This document shows positions 21,850-33,989 of a stretch of 64,000 bases of DNA, in pieces (positions within the stretch are counted from its first letter, which is position 1; every line of letters starts with the position of its first letter). The notes beneath the pieces were generated by a model. That model was not told the DNA's origin and did no database searches. It saw nothing but the letters and a program-made list of their open reading frames with translations. The translations under genes and the position numbers were made by a program. Location: NCBI GenBank assembly GCA_010094045.1, contig ML986580.1, positions 512,059 through 576,058 on the forward strand, written 5' to 3'. Source of the stretch: Lojkania enalia. Lineage: Eukaryota; Ascomycota; Dothideomycetes; Pleosporales.

Positions 21850-24565
21850 ACTGACGTTCCTTGTCCAGATTGGGAATGAAGTCGGAGAGGAGCCGAGGGT
21901 TTTCTTCAGCTCCACCAAGCCCAATCGTCCACTTCGGTGGTCGAAGAGGATATTGTGCGGATTATTACGGAGAGAACGGGTGATGTAGAGCGAGGGGGGT
22001 CAACAATTAAGGGCCCGACCGCCGACGATCACGGTCTAAGAGTCACGGTATCGCGGAGTGAACGGTAGCGAGATACCGGTTGCTTAGAAAGCGGCCGACG
22101 ATGGCAAGCGTGCGATGGTGACGGCGGCGGTGACTGCGGTGGAGTCGGCTGCGTGTGCGGTCGAAATGCGTGGGTGCAATGCCGTGAGATCGTGCAGGAG
22201 TAGAGCTGCCGCTTGTAGCTAGTCGGACGTTGCGATTGCTTGTTGCAGAGCAATCGAGATGCTTGCAGGGCCGAATGGAGCTGGGAACCTATTCACAGCG
22301 GCGTCTTGTCAGCATTGCGACGCCTCTCACACAGCTTCGACCGAGTGGAGAGGCAGGCGGGGGTGGGTTGTATGCAAAGAGGGTAGAAGGTGGTGCGGGA
22401 AGTTGGCAGTGGAGCGAGGGTAAAGACAGGTAATTCAGGGCATGGAAGTTCGGCCTCAAGGTGCATGTGCCAAGACCACTGACCCTTGTGCGATGCCGCG
22501 GCCCGTGCTGGACACCTAACCGCGCCCAAGAGAACACCAAAAAGAGCAATTTCACAGGCGCTTCGGCCGCCCACGGATCCGCCCTTGCCGGAGTGTCCCA
22601 CGGTTCCAGGGTTCCCTCGAAACAAACCAACACCGGTTCTCGCGCGACCCGCCGCGACAGTTTGCAAACTCGACTGTGTCTGTTGTCCGTTTCGGGCGGG
22701 GCTATCAGATGTCCAATTGCTTCCAGTGCGTGCCGGCTGCGCTCATGACGCGCGTGAAAGCCCAGGAGAGCCACTGACCAAGCAGACCTGCCGCACCCGA
22801 TAACGCTGCCGTGTGCAGTGCTATGTGGGTGTACAAGCGAGACCTGATTTGCGACTGTCGTGCGGAGTCGACTCTTGATTGTTTGTTGCACGAATCCCGC
22901 GTCCCGTAGAGCTTCACAGAGCTAAGTTCCGCAGGGTGAGGGCCGAAGGCAGTAGTGTTGAATTAGAGAATTAGAAAGGAAAAAGCGAATGGCAATCCTC
23001 TCTTAGCAGAGCGAGGACGACGAGAAAACGAAGGGAAAAGAGAAGCGAGCGTTGGGGTGCAAGTAAGTCGGCAGCGAATATCCAAAGGAGAGCAAGGGAA
23101 TCCGGGACGGGCGAGATAATATTTTACTCTTCCTTAGGATCCGGCGCGGTTAGTGATGATGGCTGATCACCAGACACGACTAGGTTGAGCACGGGCAAAT
23201 TTAGAAGCACTATCGTATCGTCGTATCGCGAGCAGGGATACCAGCTGTAATTGGCCGCGAAAACAACCACACCACGATGCAATCGGCGCAGCGGGGGAGG
23301 CGATAACGATGGGAGCTTCCAGAAAACCTGCCGGACCCTTCAATAAGCAGGCGTCCGGCATCGAATATATGGCCTCTATCAATTGCCCATTACTAAGGGG
23401 GTTACTATGGCATTCTCTAGCCTGCCCATGAGACTGAGCTGTGCGTCCCAGGAGAGGGCCTCACGGTCCACAAGCACATCTCCAGGCGCGTTGCGTTGCT
23501 CTAGCAAAGACCGCCGTTCGAAACGGTGTGGCAAGGCGAGACGGCGCTCGATCTTGAGCCCTCCACGCAATCAGCGGGCCCTAGGCGTTGCATGGCAAAA
23601 GCACCAAGAGGCAGGCGACGCGCCCACCGTCCAACGCCTGCTGAGAATTCAGCGTTCATGCGACATCTCACAGAGCACTCTCCGAATTTGCCTCGCCTAT
23701 CGTGCCCACCTCTTTAACTTCCAACGCCGTTTGCTTACGACCAACAATGCTATTCTCACCTTTCCCATTCGAATCCCATTAACTCCATTTCTCTGCGATT
23801 TCGCATATGATTTTAGCCTGCGCATCTCCCCCTAACAGAATCCACAAATAATTACACATAAAGCCTCGCGGCACCTCAATACCCTAGGAGCCCAGCCGGA
23901 AGCATCGTCCAGAGGCGCAGCAGGGCTGCTCATCTCCACCAACGAATGCGCCAAGGCCTGGCACTGAACGGTAGCGGCTCGCTGACACGCGGAGCCTCCA
24001 TTGCCCAAAGCAGACCTCGCTACCGCCCGTGGCAATCCCCTTTTGGGCCATCTGCCCCTTGCCCCGATGATGCAATGGTGGCTTTGGGAGCAGGGCTGCC
24101 TAGCCACTCCTGGCACAGTCGATGGTTGATATGCAGGGGCTGATGCGCTATATAGACACGATCCCTCTCCCTGAGATGAAGATTCGCGATTTCGATGAGA
24201 CAGTGAAACTCGCGCACTGAGGACAAGAGGCCCATTCGTACTCTTGTCGTCATAGCTGTTAGAGAACGCGGGTGGCATTCATTCGAATTACTTGACATCA
24301 CTTTCCGGCGATGTTTACGTTGTCTGGGTGAGACAATATTGGGGTTAATGAATCCTCTTCACCGCTCAGAAGACTTGATCACAGTTGATGGCGTTGTCAC
24401 AATTTAATAAGGTTAGGACTAGGGACCTAGCGGAACCAAGATTCTTGCCTGGGTCAAGATGTAAGGCGATGGATACGATAGTGACTCGTCCGGAGCTATT
24501 GTTTGTTTGTGGCTCTAGTAGTCGCCGATTCCTAGACGCCAATGCAGTTGATATTCTAATTAATT
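21850..24565. other. Long intergenic region, GC-rich, no gene supported
   Basis: 2.7 kb between the WSC gene start and the dienoyl-CoA reductase end. GC-rich parts (22290-22890, 23380-23840) are open in several frames at once, on both strands, which is what GC-rich non-coding DNA gives. The largest is 200 residues (22891-22289, minus), with no domain or splice pattern. Probably a long promoter/leader of the WSC gene plus 3' flank; a non-coding RNA is possible but unsupported. Confidence 0.4.
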
Positions 24566-25743
24566 CTACAGCTTCGACTTCTTGCCGCCAGCGACACCAC
24601 TGACCGTGCCTCCTGAGAGTAGGAAGTCAGGATACTGCCATTGATTGTTGCCCAATGTTTGAGTATGCCATTGTCCGCCGTCGACTGGATCAAGGAATTA
24701 GTACCAGTGCTATAGAAAGACTTCTAGGCTACTACTCACCGACAAGAACTTCACCATTGACATAGTTACCGCTGTCCGAGAAAAGATAGATGGTGGCATC
24801 TGCAATCTCCTTGACTGTTCCAAATCTCCCAGATGGAATGCCCTTCGCGGATCTATCCCTACCCTCTGATTTTGAAAGTCGGGCTACACCTTCTGTGTCT
24901 GCAATGGGACCCGGAGCAATGACATTCGATGTGATGCCCTTCGGACCCTGTTCGATAGCCACGGACATGGCCATGGCATCCACACCTGCTTTCGCAACCG
25001 AAACATGAGTCTGCATTGGCGTTCCGGTGTAATGCAATGTTGCACTCACAAAAATTATTCGGCCTCCAGTTCCATTAGGAGGAGGTGCCTTGCCATCTGT
25101 CCTACACTTATTCGCGGATTCGATAAGATACGGTAGTGTTGCTTTGACAGTATTGTAGGAACCTAGGACATCGATATCGATAACAGACTTCATGGCATTC
25201 GCAGATAGCTGGTCCATAGGAGCTAGGAAATTCCCTGCTGCGCCGGCACTGTATGATATCAGTACGCTTCTTTCGTGCATAACAAGAAGCACGCTCACAT
25301 CACGAAATCGATGCTACCTAGCTCATTCGCGCATCTATCCGCAGCTTCTGCAAGCGCTTCTGGTTTCCTCACATCCACCGCACCTATACCAATGACCTTT
25401 GCGCCTTTCCTCGCTGTTGCTATATCTTTTGCCATATTCTCTGTCTTCTCGACATTTCGGCCGATGATGCAGGCGTTAGCGCCCAGATGGACCATGGCAC
25501 GCACTTGGGCTGAGCATATTGTTCCCGCTCCTCCGGTGCAGAAGACGACTTTGTTATCTGTATGAATCGCAGGTCAGCTAAGGCTCGTTCATATGCAAAG
25601 CTGGGAACCAGGGTCGCGGAATGGGGATGGGAGAAACCGGAAGCAAAAAGATTAATCGGTGACTGATAAGATAGCAGAAGCTACATACCAAATATGCCAT
25701 CTCGCCACACATTGCTCATATATTGGTATTTGTCGAGCGGCAT
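24566..25743 (-). CDS. SPS19: Peroxisomal 2,4-dienoyl-CoA reductase
   Basis: NADPH-dependent short-chain dehydrogenase that reduces 2,4-dienoyl-CoA during beta-oxidation of unsaturated fatty acids in peroxisomes. Four exons: 25743-25689, 25557-25299, 25248-24740 and 24684-24566, giving 313 residues. Rossmann motif TGGAGTI near residue 26 and IGRN further on. The usual SDR Tyr of YxxxK is absent: the active-site Lys lies in SVAKAGVDAM, as in other DECR2-type enzymes, which lack the Tyr. The C-terminus is GGKKSKL, a canonical PTS1 peroxisomal signal, and it is created only by splicing the last exon. Introns end ATACAG/GATCCAG. The gene looks intact. Confidence 0.93.
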
Positions 25744-26326
25744 AGTTCGCGGTGTCTTTCAGGGCGGAGCGGTCGGTCGGAGTTGTTCGATTGATGCTGT
25801 GTAGAGTCGTTGGAGGTCGAGGTAGGCTGGTGTTCCGTTTCAATTCTATATGACGAGGACCGCATTTAAATGCTCACGCCTTGCTAGAGCTACGGCCGAA
25901 AGTCATGTAGCTGATGGGGGACGGAGTTGAGTTGCAGCGGAGGAACGAAGATGCCGAGGCACATGGGTAGCGCTGAGCTCATTCGGCAAGCAGATGAAAG
26001 TAGGCGGTGAGAGCGAGCGATGAACATTTTATAAAATACTCTTACACCAAAATATTATCTATGAACTATGAATTTACAGTGACAACGGAGAACTAGGATA
26101 AGAGAATGCAGTCAAGTCTCCCATGGTACTGCGGCCCTGGCGAGCTTAGACTAAGTGCCTGCTCCGAACCGCCAAGCGCCGCTCCGCAACAATTCACCCC
26201 CCCCGCGCCTCCGATCAATCAAGGCGCTCAACGTCAAGCTATATCACCTGCAAGTCCAGCTTCATTACAACCACGACGCTCCCCATTTCAATCTAATTCC
26301 CCAGCGGTAACAGAATTGAAGCTAGC
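25744..26326. other. Divergent promoter between SPS19 and ATG33-like gene
   Basis: No gene supported. A plus-strand frame from 26106 runs into the ATG33-like exon in a different reading frame and is a shadow. The divergent layout leaves about 580 bp for both promoters. Confidence 0.5.
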
Positions 26327-26934
26327 ATGCCATCCGGAACAATATTCGTCTGCAAATTTGTAGGCACGATAAGCCTAGGCCTTCTAACGGTACGCTCTCC
26401 CGATCCCGCCACCACCTCCAGCTCATATTTCCTGGCAATACTCCTAAAAACGCTCAATGAATCCCTTCCTCGAACACCCATACTAACAAAAAAATAAAGG
26501 GCGCGTCAGCATCCCTCTCTACCCTCGCCCTACCTGGCCTTCTCCAACTTCCCACTGCTACAACCGCCCGATCAGCACTATCTAGCATCGCATCGCGGAC
26601 GCACATCTTCGCTACTTACCTCCGGCACATCACGACGTTCAGCCTCTTCTCGGCATACCTCCTCTCGCCGCGCCGCTTCCGCCATCCGTATCTGTTGTAC
26701 ACGTCCATCTTCGCCTTTGTCTCGGGCGCCGGCGTCGACTATGCGATTGCCTATCGGGAAGGCAGCTCCGAGAAACGCAATAAGCTAGATCTGGATGCGC
26801 AGGGCGAGGAAGTTAATGGGGAGCAGGTTCGGCAGGCGGTTGAGAGGATGAGGGTTACGGAGGGTGTAAGAGCGCTGGTTTCTGGGACGGCATTTGCGTT
26901 GAGTGTGGTTGGGATTTGGGGGGATGGCGCGTAA
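26327..26934 (+). CDS. ATG33: Atg33-like mitochondrial outer-membrane protein
   Basis: Small membrane protein; Atg33 is needed for mitophagy in yeast. Two exons: 26327-26389 and 26500-26934, giving 165 residues. The intron has an ACTAAC branch site just before its AAG acceptor. The N-terminus KFVGTISLGLLT joined to GASASLSTLALPGLL is characteristic of the filamentous-fungal Atg33 family. Hydrophobic segments at about 6-35, 69-85, 97-112 and near the C-terminus (ALVSGTAFALSVVGIWG) make a small multi-span protein. A charged loop (EGSSEKRNKLDLDAQGEE) precedes the last span. Function is inferred from family resemblance only. Confidence 0.65.
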
Positions 26935-27547
26935 CTACGTTTGAAAGCGGTTTGCTAGAGGATAAATTGGGGTGGAATATTGTTGGTTGAGTGGGCGGAT
27001 TTGGATGATGGAGTGGTTTGGGCTGGGCGATGGTGTATGTTGGACTTGAACTCTCCTGTCATTGTTTCGGGCTTGTGTATCAGAAGATAAACAACCAATT
27101 TACACTCATCCATTTCGTGGACCTTGCATTGTTTCTCGTGCACATTGCTGCTTCGTTCGCACTACCTTGCCTCTAGCAAGACTCTGTATCCCTACGTACT
27201 TTATAATAAACCTGAGGTTTTGACGTAGAAAAGATGAGTGGATGGGCATTGGGTCTAGCTGCGGGGTTTGCTGATAGTGGTAATGGGGGAAAATGTAAGG
27301 CGGCAGAAGAGTAGAGATTTGATATGTATGATGGGTAATCGGAAATGGCCTTGGATTGGATAAACGTTTCGATAAGTAGATGATATAAAGAGCGATAGAT
27401 AGTTAGAGGAGTGTCATGGCATTGAGTCACCAGAAATATGAATTGCATCTTACATGTCCATCTGACGAAAGGAATATTTCTTAATATACTGCTAAAAATC
27501 CCATCCACACATGCTCACACATCTCCAAGCCGACCAGCGGCTCCTCA
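26935..27547. other. Intergenic, convergent 3' ends of ATG33-like gene and twinfilin
   Basis: No recognisable coding frame on either strand. Confidence 0.5.
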
Positions 27548-28580
27548 CTACCGCCTACCTGGCCTCTTCGGCTTCGCAAACCCCTTCTTCTCCTCAACAG
27601 CCTCGGTCTTAAACTCATCCGCGATAACCTGCTCCGTCACCTCATCCGGATTCGTCGCCTCAATCTTCTTCTCCACCTTGAGCCCGCCCTCTTGCTGTGC
27701 CAAACTAATCACATTCCCACGACTCGCCGCATACAACATCCTCTCCTTAATCTTCGCCCCACTCGGACACGTCGAGATAAACACAATCGAACTCGCCGGA
27801 TCATCATGCCTATAAAACGAAAACCTCGGCTCATACCCCTCGATTGCACTCTTCAACCCCGCCGCACTCGTCGTCGCCGAAGAAACGAGCTGCAACGTCT
27901 CACTCCCAGCATCGATCCTCAACTGCACAAGATTGTCACCGCCACCATTCAGCCCCCTCAGCGCCTCTGCGATATTCTCATCAGCCCGCACCGCTATGCG
28001 GCCACCCTGCGCCAATCCCTGACCCCTCGTGCCCCGGCTTTCTAGCGCTTCGGCCTCCTTGACGTCTTGGAGGGTCTGCTCTTCTTCCGTGAGCGGGTTG
28101 TCGGATGCCGTGTGTGCGAGATGCTTTTCCCAGCCGGACGCCGAGAGCTCGTCGGCTTCGGTGCAGAGAACGGATTCGCTGAAGTGCTCGCCGCCGAGCT
28201 CCCGCACGAGCGTCAGGCGTGTGGAGGCGAAGAGCATTTTTTGGCGGACGGGCGCGGAGTTCGGGACGTAGGTTACCGCGACGAGGCTCTTATCTACGGA
28301 GCTGAGGTCGTCGGCGCGTCGGAGGAGGATGTAAAGTGCTTCATTGGATTTGATGTGTGGGCTTAGGTTTGAGAGGTCGGAGAGGAAGGAGGGGGATGTC
28401 GAGGGGATTAAGGGGCCGGGAATGATGGATTCTTTGGAGATTGTAGCGAGGAGGCCCCGTTGGACTGTGCTGGTTGCGAGGGTTTGAAAGGCCGATCGGA
28501 GCTCCTCCGATGCTGAGAGAATTAGAAATATGAGATTGCGGGGTGATGGAATGTGTGTTACCGGAAATGCCCGATTGCAT
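27548..28580 (-). CDS. TWF1: Twinfilin, actin-monomer-sequestering protein
   Basis: Cytoplasmic protein with two ADF-homology domains that binds ADP-G-actin and capping protein. Two exons: 28580-28562 (19 nt, MQSGIS) and 28512-27548, giving 327 residues, the usual twinfilin size. The phase-1 intron (GTAACA...CTCAG) joins to ASEELRSAF. ADF-H1 spans about 4-140, with YILLRRADDL and VTYVPNSAPVRQKMLFASTR. A linker has NIAEALRGLNGG. ADF-H2 spans about 180-300, with RFSFYRHDDP, CPSGAKIKERMLYAASRG and KKIEATNPDE. The tail KKGFAKPKRPGRR matches the basic capping-protein/PIP2-binding tail. The open frame extends upstream to 28735, but that extension lacks family features. A diverged paralogue lies at 50956-52028. 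Confidence 0.92.
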
Positions 28581-28899
28581 TTTGGAAGGAGAGGTAGGAT
28601 GAGAAGATATATGAAATTTTGGAGTTCTGAATCAATTTCGGCGGCGTTAATTGAAGAACTCGGGCGATATTTAATTACGCTGAGGTTAGAGGGGTAGTAG
28701 GACAGTAGTGGGGCACGTATATCTTGGCATGCCACCCTTAGCTATATCTGTAGTAGATTAATAGACGCGAGCATACAAGATGAGTGAAACGCGCTTGATC
28801 AGCTAAAATTCTATATGCTGATGTAGAAATATTTACAAATCAGGACGATGCAAGGTATCTATTTTCCATGCCACCACACCTCTCTGTTAAAGCAACCAT
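28581..28899. other. Intergenic between twinfilin and SFC1
   Basis: About 320 bp; twinfilin promoter and SFC1 3' flank. Nothing else seen. Confidence 0.5.
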
Positions 28900-30299
28900 C
28901 TACTCTTCATATTGCCCACCGGGTAACATATCCCTTCCTTTTTCTAGTACTCCCTTCAAGAACTCGTAGACGGTGAACGTAACAGCCTGGCCAGGTGCGA
29001 CACGCATTATACGGGGCGTAATGCCTTTGTAGAAACTACGGCTGCCTTCCTGTTTCCACATGTCTCTGATGTGTCCATTAGCCTCCCTGCCCACACTTGA
29101 ATCACACATGAACGTACCTTGAAATGTTGACAATCCTTTGAACAGCGCTTTGCCCTGGCTCGGCTGGCGTCTTTTGTAGTCGCGTCTTAATCGTATCAAT
29201 TGGCGCGTTACTCAAGGGGCCCATCGCACCAGATATCAAGCCAATAAACATGGTCTGATAGCTAGGTAGGTCTGTCTTGCCCTGATATCTCTGAAGCATA
29301 TCCCTAAACTGTGAATATGCGGTGAAGTTTACGGCTTGATTGGAGCCCTGACGCAAAGCGGTAAGGGATACACCGCGATATAGAGCTCCAAATCCTTCTT
29401 CTCGAACGACAGTATAGAGAGCATGAGCGGCATTTCGATATTTAGGTATATCGAGAGGATCAGCCATGCTATGGTGCTGGGCCTGTAGTCGAATCTTGAC
29501 GACCTCCATTGGTGTGACGACAGCAACGGCTTCGGTTACTCCGGCGGCAAGACCGGCTGTGTCAAGTTAATGATTATACATATTAGGCATTCCCGGATAC
29601 TTTGGAATGCTAGAATATTTGGGAATCGCATGGCGTCACCACGCAGTGCGCATAAACCCCGGCGCTAATTATTCTATGGGGGCAAAATCTATCGCACGTA
29701 CCTAAGAACGTAGATTGACTTGATACTTTTCCGTCCTTATCCGCTAGCAATTGCTTGTACCATTCGTAACTCGTAAATCGAATCGCCATCTTAGGAACAA
29801 TGCCCGTAAGAACCGCGCCAAGTCCTTTATAGAGACCCAAAGGCGTTTCTCGTTTTACTATCTCGGCACCAGTTTTGATAAACCCACGCTTGGGTGCCTA
29901 TGGGCGATTGCGTTAGTGTACTGGAAGTCGCTAGGGGTCGGTTGGTGTAGAGAAGCGGTATGCGCATCCATAGTTAAGACGAGTGAGGAATAACAACATA
30001 CTCCAGGTGCTCGCGCTCTTCTTGAAAGCTGCATTCGAACTTTAATTGTGTCTAGACATTCTCTTAGCGCAAACATGTGGCAAAGGGAAGGTTCATAGGA
30101 AACATTGACCTACCTAGGGGGTGGCACGCGAGCGCTTCCATCATTCCAGCGCCCCCACCAGCTAGAACCCAACAATTGTCAGTAAGCAGTCCTGAGCTCC
30201 CAGAGCTACTAAACGCTCTACGAAGAGCTTACCAATTAAATTTGTAGCCGCCGAAGCGGGCTGTTTCCCGCCCGGGCCTTGTACCGACTTTGCGGACAT
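28900..30299 (-). CDS. SFC1: Mitochondrial succinate-fumarate carrier (SFC1/ACR1)
   Basis: Inner-membrane carrier that exchanges cytosolic succinate for mitochondrial fumarate, linking the glyoxylate cycle to gluconeogenesis. Six exons: 30299-30233, 30161-30114, 30051-30002, 29897-29702, 29556-29118 and 29065-28900, giving 321 residues. Three carrier repeats are marked by HPLDTIKVR, TPMEVVKIRLQAQ and APIDTIKTRLQK. SFC1-type segments include LYKGLGAVLTGIVPKMAIRF, LYRGVSLTALRQGSNQAVNF and YKGITPRIMRVAPGQAVTFTVYE. All five introns are short and GT-AG, three of them in the first repeat. The neighbouring SPS19 gene also serves fat use, but the genes are separated and not obviously co-regulated. 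Confidence 0.93.
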
Positions 30300-31538
30300 G
30301 ATGTAGGATTGGTGGTAATGCCCTTAGAGGCCAGTACGTGAATTATATGAATATTGAGGAGCAATGGGAACTAGTGAAAGCTCAGTCAGAATCGGCGGGC
30401 GTGTTTCAAAATTCCTTTCTAGCTCTGGAGCTCTAGCCCGCCGTTTTAGAGTGTATAGCTTTCAGTGATGCAATATGGACAAAGAACTCCAAGGAAACGC
30501 GACGACGTAGCACAGAAAGGACGGAAGCTTTTTAAAATCAAAGAAAGCGGAAAGATGATCGAAAGCTTGAGACGGGGAAAGCGTCATAGTCATATTCCAC
30601 GAGCTAGCCAGCTACCCGCGGATGTGAGGACATGATTTGTCCCGCGTGAGCCTCGGCCCTTGCGTTGGCCCAGAACTCGATGCTTGGTCTGTTGAGCACG
30701 CGTGGTGTCTCGCATCGTCCCTTTCGGTGCATCGGTCATGCCTGGTGGCCAATTTGGCGACCATTACCCCAGATCGGTTCGTGGGCGAGCGGAAGTTGAT
30801 AGCTTCGGCTTGGGATCGGCTGGTCAGGAAGCTTTTTCCGAACTGGTTGGCAAGGAGTAGTATTTGATAGCCATGAGTACCCGACTCCAGCTTGAACTCA
30901 TTGGCGAGGCCTTTCGGAGGCTCTTAGACTGCTGACATCGTGTTTACGCTGGCCATGCGGACCCATGTGAATGTCTAGAAGTTGATGCTTTGGCTTGTGA
31001 CATGACGTTCATGTAGCTCGGCTATGCCCCTGCAGGACAGCCACTCACTGCGGGGCTCCCGCATCTCCGGTTCTATCCACAGCCTCCTCACGTGTACGAA
31101 AATTGGCCGGAACGCTATTTGAACTGTGTCCAGAGTTGGGTTCTCCTGTAGCGTTCCTTCCCTTGCTCCAGTCAAGTCGGCGCTGATCCTTTTCACCCTT
31201 TTTCGAAAGCGTTTATAACTCCGGATTCTGTTCCGAGGATGCATAGTGCGTACCGGGGGTTTCAAAGAGCATCAACAATTTAGGGATGGCATGATCAGCG
31301 CAAAGTCACAGCGAGGCGGGGAGTTTGAATTAGCCAAGGATGTTCTGCCGATATCGGTATGACCGGCACAGCTAACCCTGTGGGCTAAGTTGTGTGCACA
31401 TGTGCTATAGATGCAAAGAATAGAACTTACAACGCAGTATGTTCTTCCAAAGTAGGTGTAAAATGTTTGATATCTCAACGCCTTAACCCAATGAATCTCG
31501 GCAATAATAATACAACGCCAGTCCAACAAACGCGACCA
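30300..31538. other. Intergenic, no gene supported
   Basis: 1.2 kb between SFC1 start and ECM14 end. Frames at 30637-30867 (plus) and 30975-31265 (minus) have no recognisable content. Confidence 0.45.
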
Positions 31539-33313
31539 TTACCGCCGTAGCTCAAGTGGTGAGGACTCAACATCATCCTCAGAATTCTGATTGTAGTCTT
31601 CGTTCTGGTCTAACTCTTGTGGTTTCTTCAACACCACTCCTGCCTCTGGACTGCTCAATTCTTCAACATCAAAACCAACTTCCCCTAACATGAAACGACC
31701 AAAGTAGAGGACAGCATCAACAAGCTCCTTGCCGGTTGGAATGATGTTCTCCTTTGGAAGGAGAAAACCGTAGCTTCCTGTGTCCCTCAGCTTGATCTGA
31801 AATGCATATTTGACCTTCAGTTCATGGTAGAACCAATCCAAAGCACTACCTCCATTGGACTCAATGCGTGGGAGGATACGGCGATTCTTGCCGTCTTTTG
31901 AAGATTTGGTCATGGCTACATTACCCTCGCAAGCCGATGTGACTCCGTAGGGGTGATACCCTTTTTGGGAAATACGAATGGCTTTAGCTAGGCCTAAGGC
32001 CAGCTCCATAAGATCCTCTAGGGTCGGCGGTGCCTCGGAACAAGAGTATGAATATGGATAAAGGATTTGCTGAGAGTATGAATGTAGGTCTAGGAGTCCT
32101 ACTATGTCAACATTATTATTTTCGGTCTCGTTCCTGGCCCATTCGGCGAATCGATGGGCCTCGACACCATCGAAAGGAGATTCTCCGGCAAATGATTCAC
32201 TGCATGGGTTTGAGCGTGTTTTATCGCCGTCCCATTGATATGAATAACTCCGGTCGAGATCAACGCCTCGGCAAAATCTCAGGCTGGTTGGCTGGCGATT
32301 CTTGCGCCATAATCGATCTGTCTCCCAGGAAAAGACGTAGCCATCTGGGTTCAATGTAGGAATAAAAACAAAATCAAATTGTTCAAGCATTTTAGTTACC
32401 ATGTAGTTCTTGCCATAGGAGCTAATGAGACTCCACGCAACGTAGTTGACTGTGCTTGTAGAAATCCATTCGCGTGCATGCGATCCCCCGGTTACGAGAA
32501 CTGTTTTGCGCGGGGATGTGGGCTGATCGTTGTTGGTGGGATGTACACCAATCCGCAATGCAGGGATGTCGCGACCCTCATAGCTAACACCGACATTGAT
32601 GCGGCGCACATGTGTGTTGAACATGGAGGACATGAGATTCATCCATGGCATGATGACAGAGAGAGGCTGATAGTCTTGGAAAAAAGGATCTCTGTGCTCC
32701 GAAGTCTTGAGGTCGAGAGAAAAGATACGGTCGTCGTCCTGCAATTTAGTGGCTGATAAGGAAGGATATGAATCCAATATTGCTTGCGCAAGGTCGAGAT
32801 CTCGCATGAGCGGTACGTGCGAGTTCTGGAGAGATGCGGGGAGTAGACCGAGGAGTGAAGGGACCTACATGTGTCAGGCCTAGCTTGAGATGGTGACAGC
32901 GAGAGTGTCGCGTGCGAACTCACCACATCCTTGGCTATCCGTACGTCAACCCAGTCTTGATTGAACTCCCACACGTCGAGGAAGAGAATGTCGGCCGCTT
33001 CGGCGAGTGCAGACGCCTCTTCCACGGTGCTAATGTTGAAACGCATCACAATGTCCTCCCCGTACCGTGCAAGCAGCTTGCTGGCGGGGACGTCGGCTGT
33101 GGCCGGTGGTCCGCTGTAGCAACCGCCTATGCCCTTCTGCTGCTCCGGCAGACCCCATATCCTACGAATTATGGCATCTGAGAGCCTACGCCAGGGTCGC
33201 GGCGTGTGGTTGATGTCGCGGGCATGTTGATGTATGGATGCGGGCGGGGCGGCGGCAATCAGCGAGGGGCTCAGGAGCAGCAGGCCCAGCACGGCGCACG
33301 CGGACTGCCGCAT
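31539..33313 (-). CDS. ECM14: ECM14, secreted M14-family pseudo-carboxypeptidase
   Basis: Extracellular/vacuolar member of the metallocarboxypeptidase A fold. Two exons: 33313-32924 and 32864-31539, giving 571 residues. Signal peptide about 1-21, then a propeptide region (about 70-175), then the M14 domain (about 195-515). Zinc ligands are present: H259 and E262 in [10 protein letters not shown], and H391 in LLDLHSYSQ. The catalytic base expected before LRDTG is lysine here (K488 in [15 protein letters not shown]), where active enzymes have Glu. The substrate-binding Asn of the N-R pair is Asp ([10 protein letters not shown]). Both changes are typical of fungal Ecm14, reported as a pseudoenzyme. 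The C-terminal 50 residues are acidic. Divergent from the SYT1-like gene. Confidence 0.9.
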
Positions 33314-33989
33314 CGCAGGTGGGGAACGGCAGGATCAACAGCTAGACAATCGATGCGTAGGCAAACGGAAGCAATTAATACCAAGGCAAGGCGCCGGCGG
33401 CGAGGTGGTGCGAACACGCGCACGCATGAACAAAGAGGGTGTTCGCTCCTTGAACTCGACCCACAATGCCTAGCGCTTTAGTCAGGTCAGGCAGCCACTC
33501 ACACCTGCACCGCCAGCACCGCCCGCACCGCCCGCACCGCCCAGGCTGCACGCGCCACTCTTCTAGCCCTCCGCTGTGTTGGCGTGGGCGTTGGCTGCAG
33601 CCAGCTCACGTAGAGCGCGCAAACACGGTTCCAATGCGCTCCGGCTCCGACTCTGACAGCCGTCCTCTGCCTGTCTACCTGCCCGTCACGCTCTCTGTGG
33701 TACCCTCCTCCATCCCAATTCCTTACTGTCCCCCCGGCCGCCCGCATTGGAGTGCCCGTCCTGTCCTGTCCTATACTGCCCTATACGCCCGCCCGTCGTG
33801 TGCGCTCGCCGCTGCCTAGGCCGATATCAGCTCTAACCCCAGCTCGCCCTCAGCCTTACTAGTACAGGCCCGTTTCCGGCCCCATCCTACCCACGTTGAC
33901 CCCTTCGTTCTCGTTGTCGCCGAGCGTGCCATGTACCGCGCTGTACGACGTCTGCCTGCGTAGATGAGCTGCTAGTCTACGCGAGCGAT
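33314..33989. promoter_or_regulatory. Shared divergent promoter of ECM14 and SYT1-like gene
   Basis: About 680 bp, GC-rich, with C-rich short repeats (CACCGCC-type at 33508-33542) and CT-rich stretches near 33650-33780 that look like leaders of the rightward gene. Short frames here are not credible genes. Confidence 0.5.

Noticed and set aside
22289..22891. 200-residue open frame on the minus strand upstream of the WSC gene
   Set aside because: GC-rich DNA is open in several frames here at once; the translation has no family features and no splice partners.
23383..23835. 150-residue plus-strand frame
   Set aside because: Arg/Ser-rich composition and overlapping open frames; nothing recognisable.
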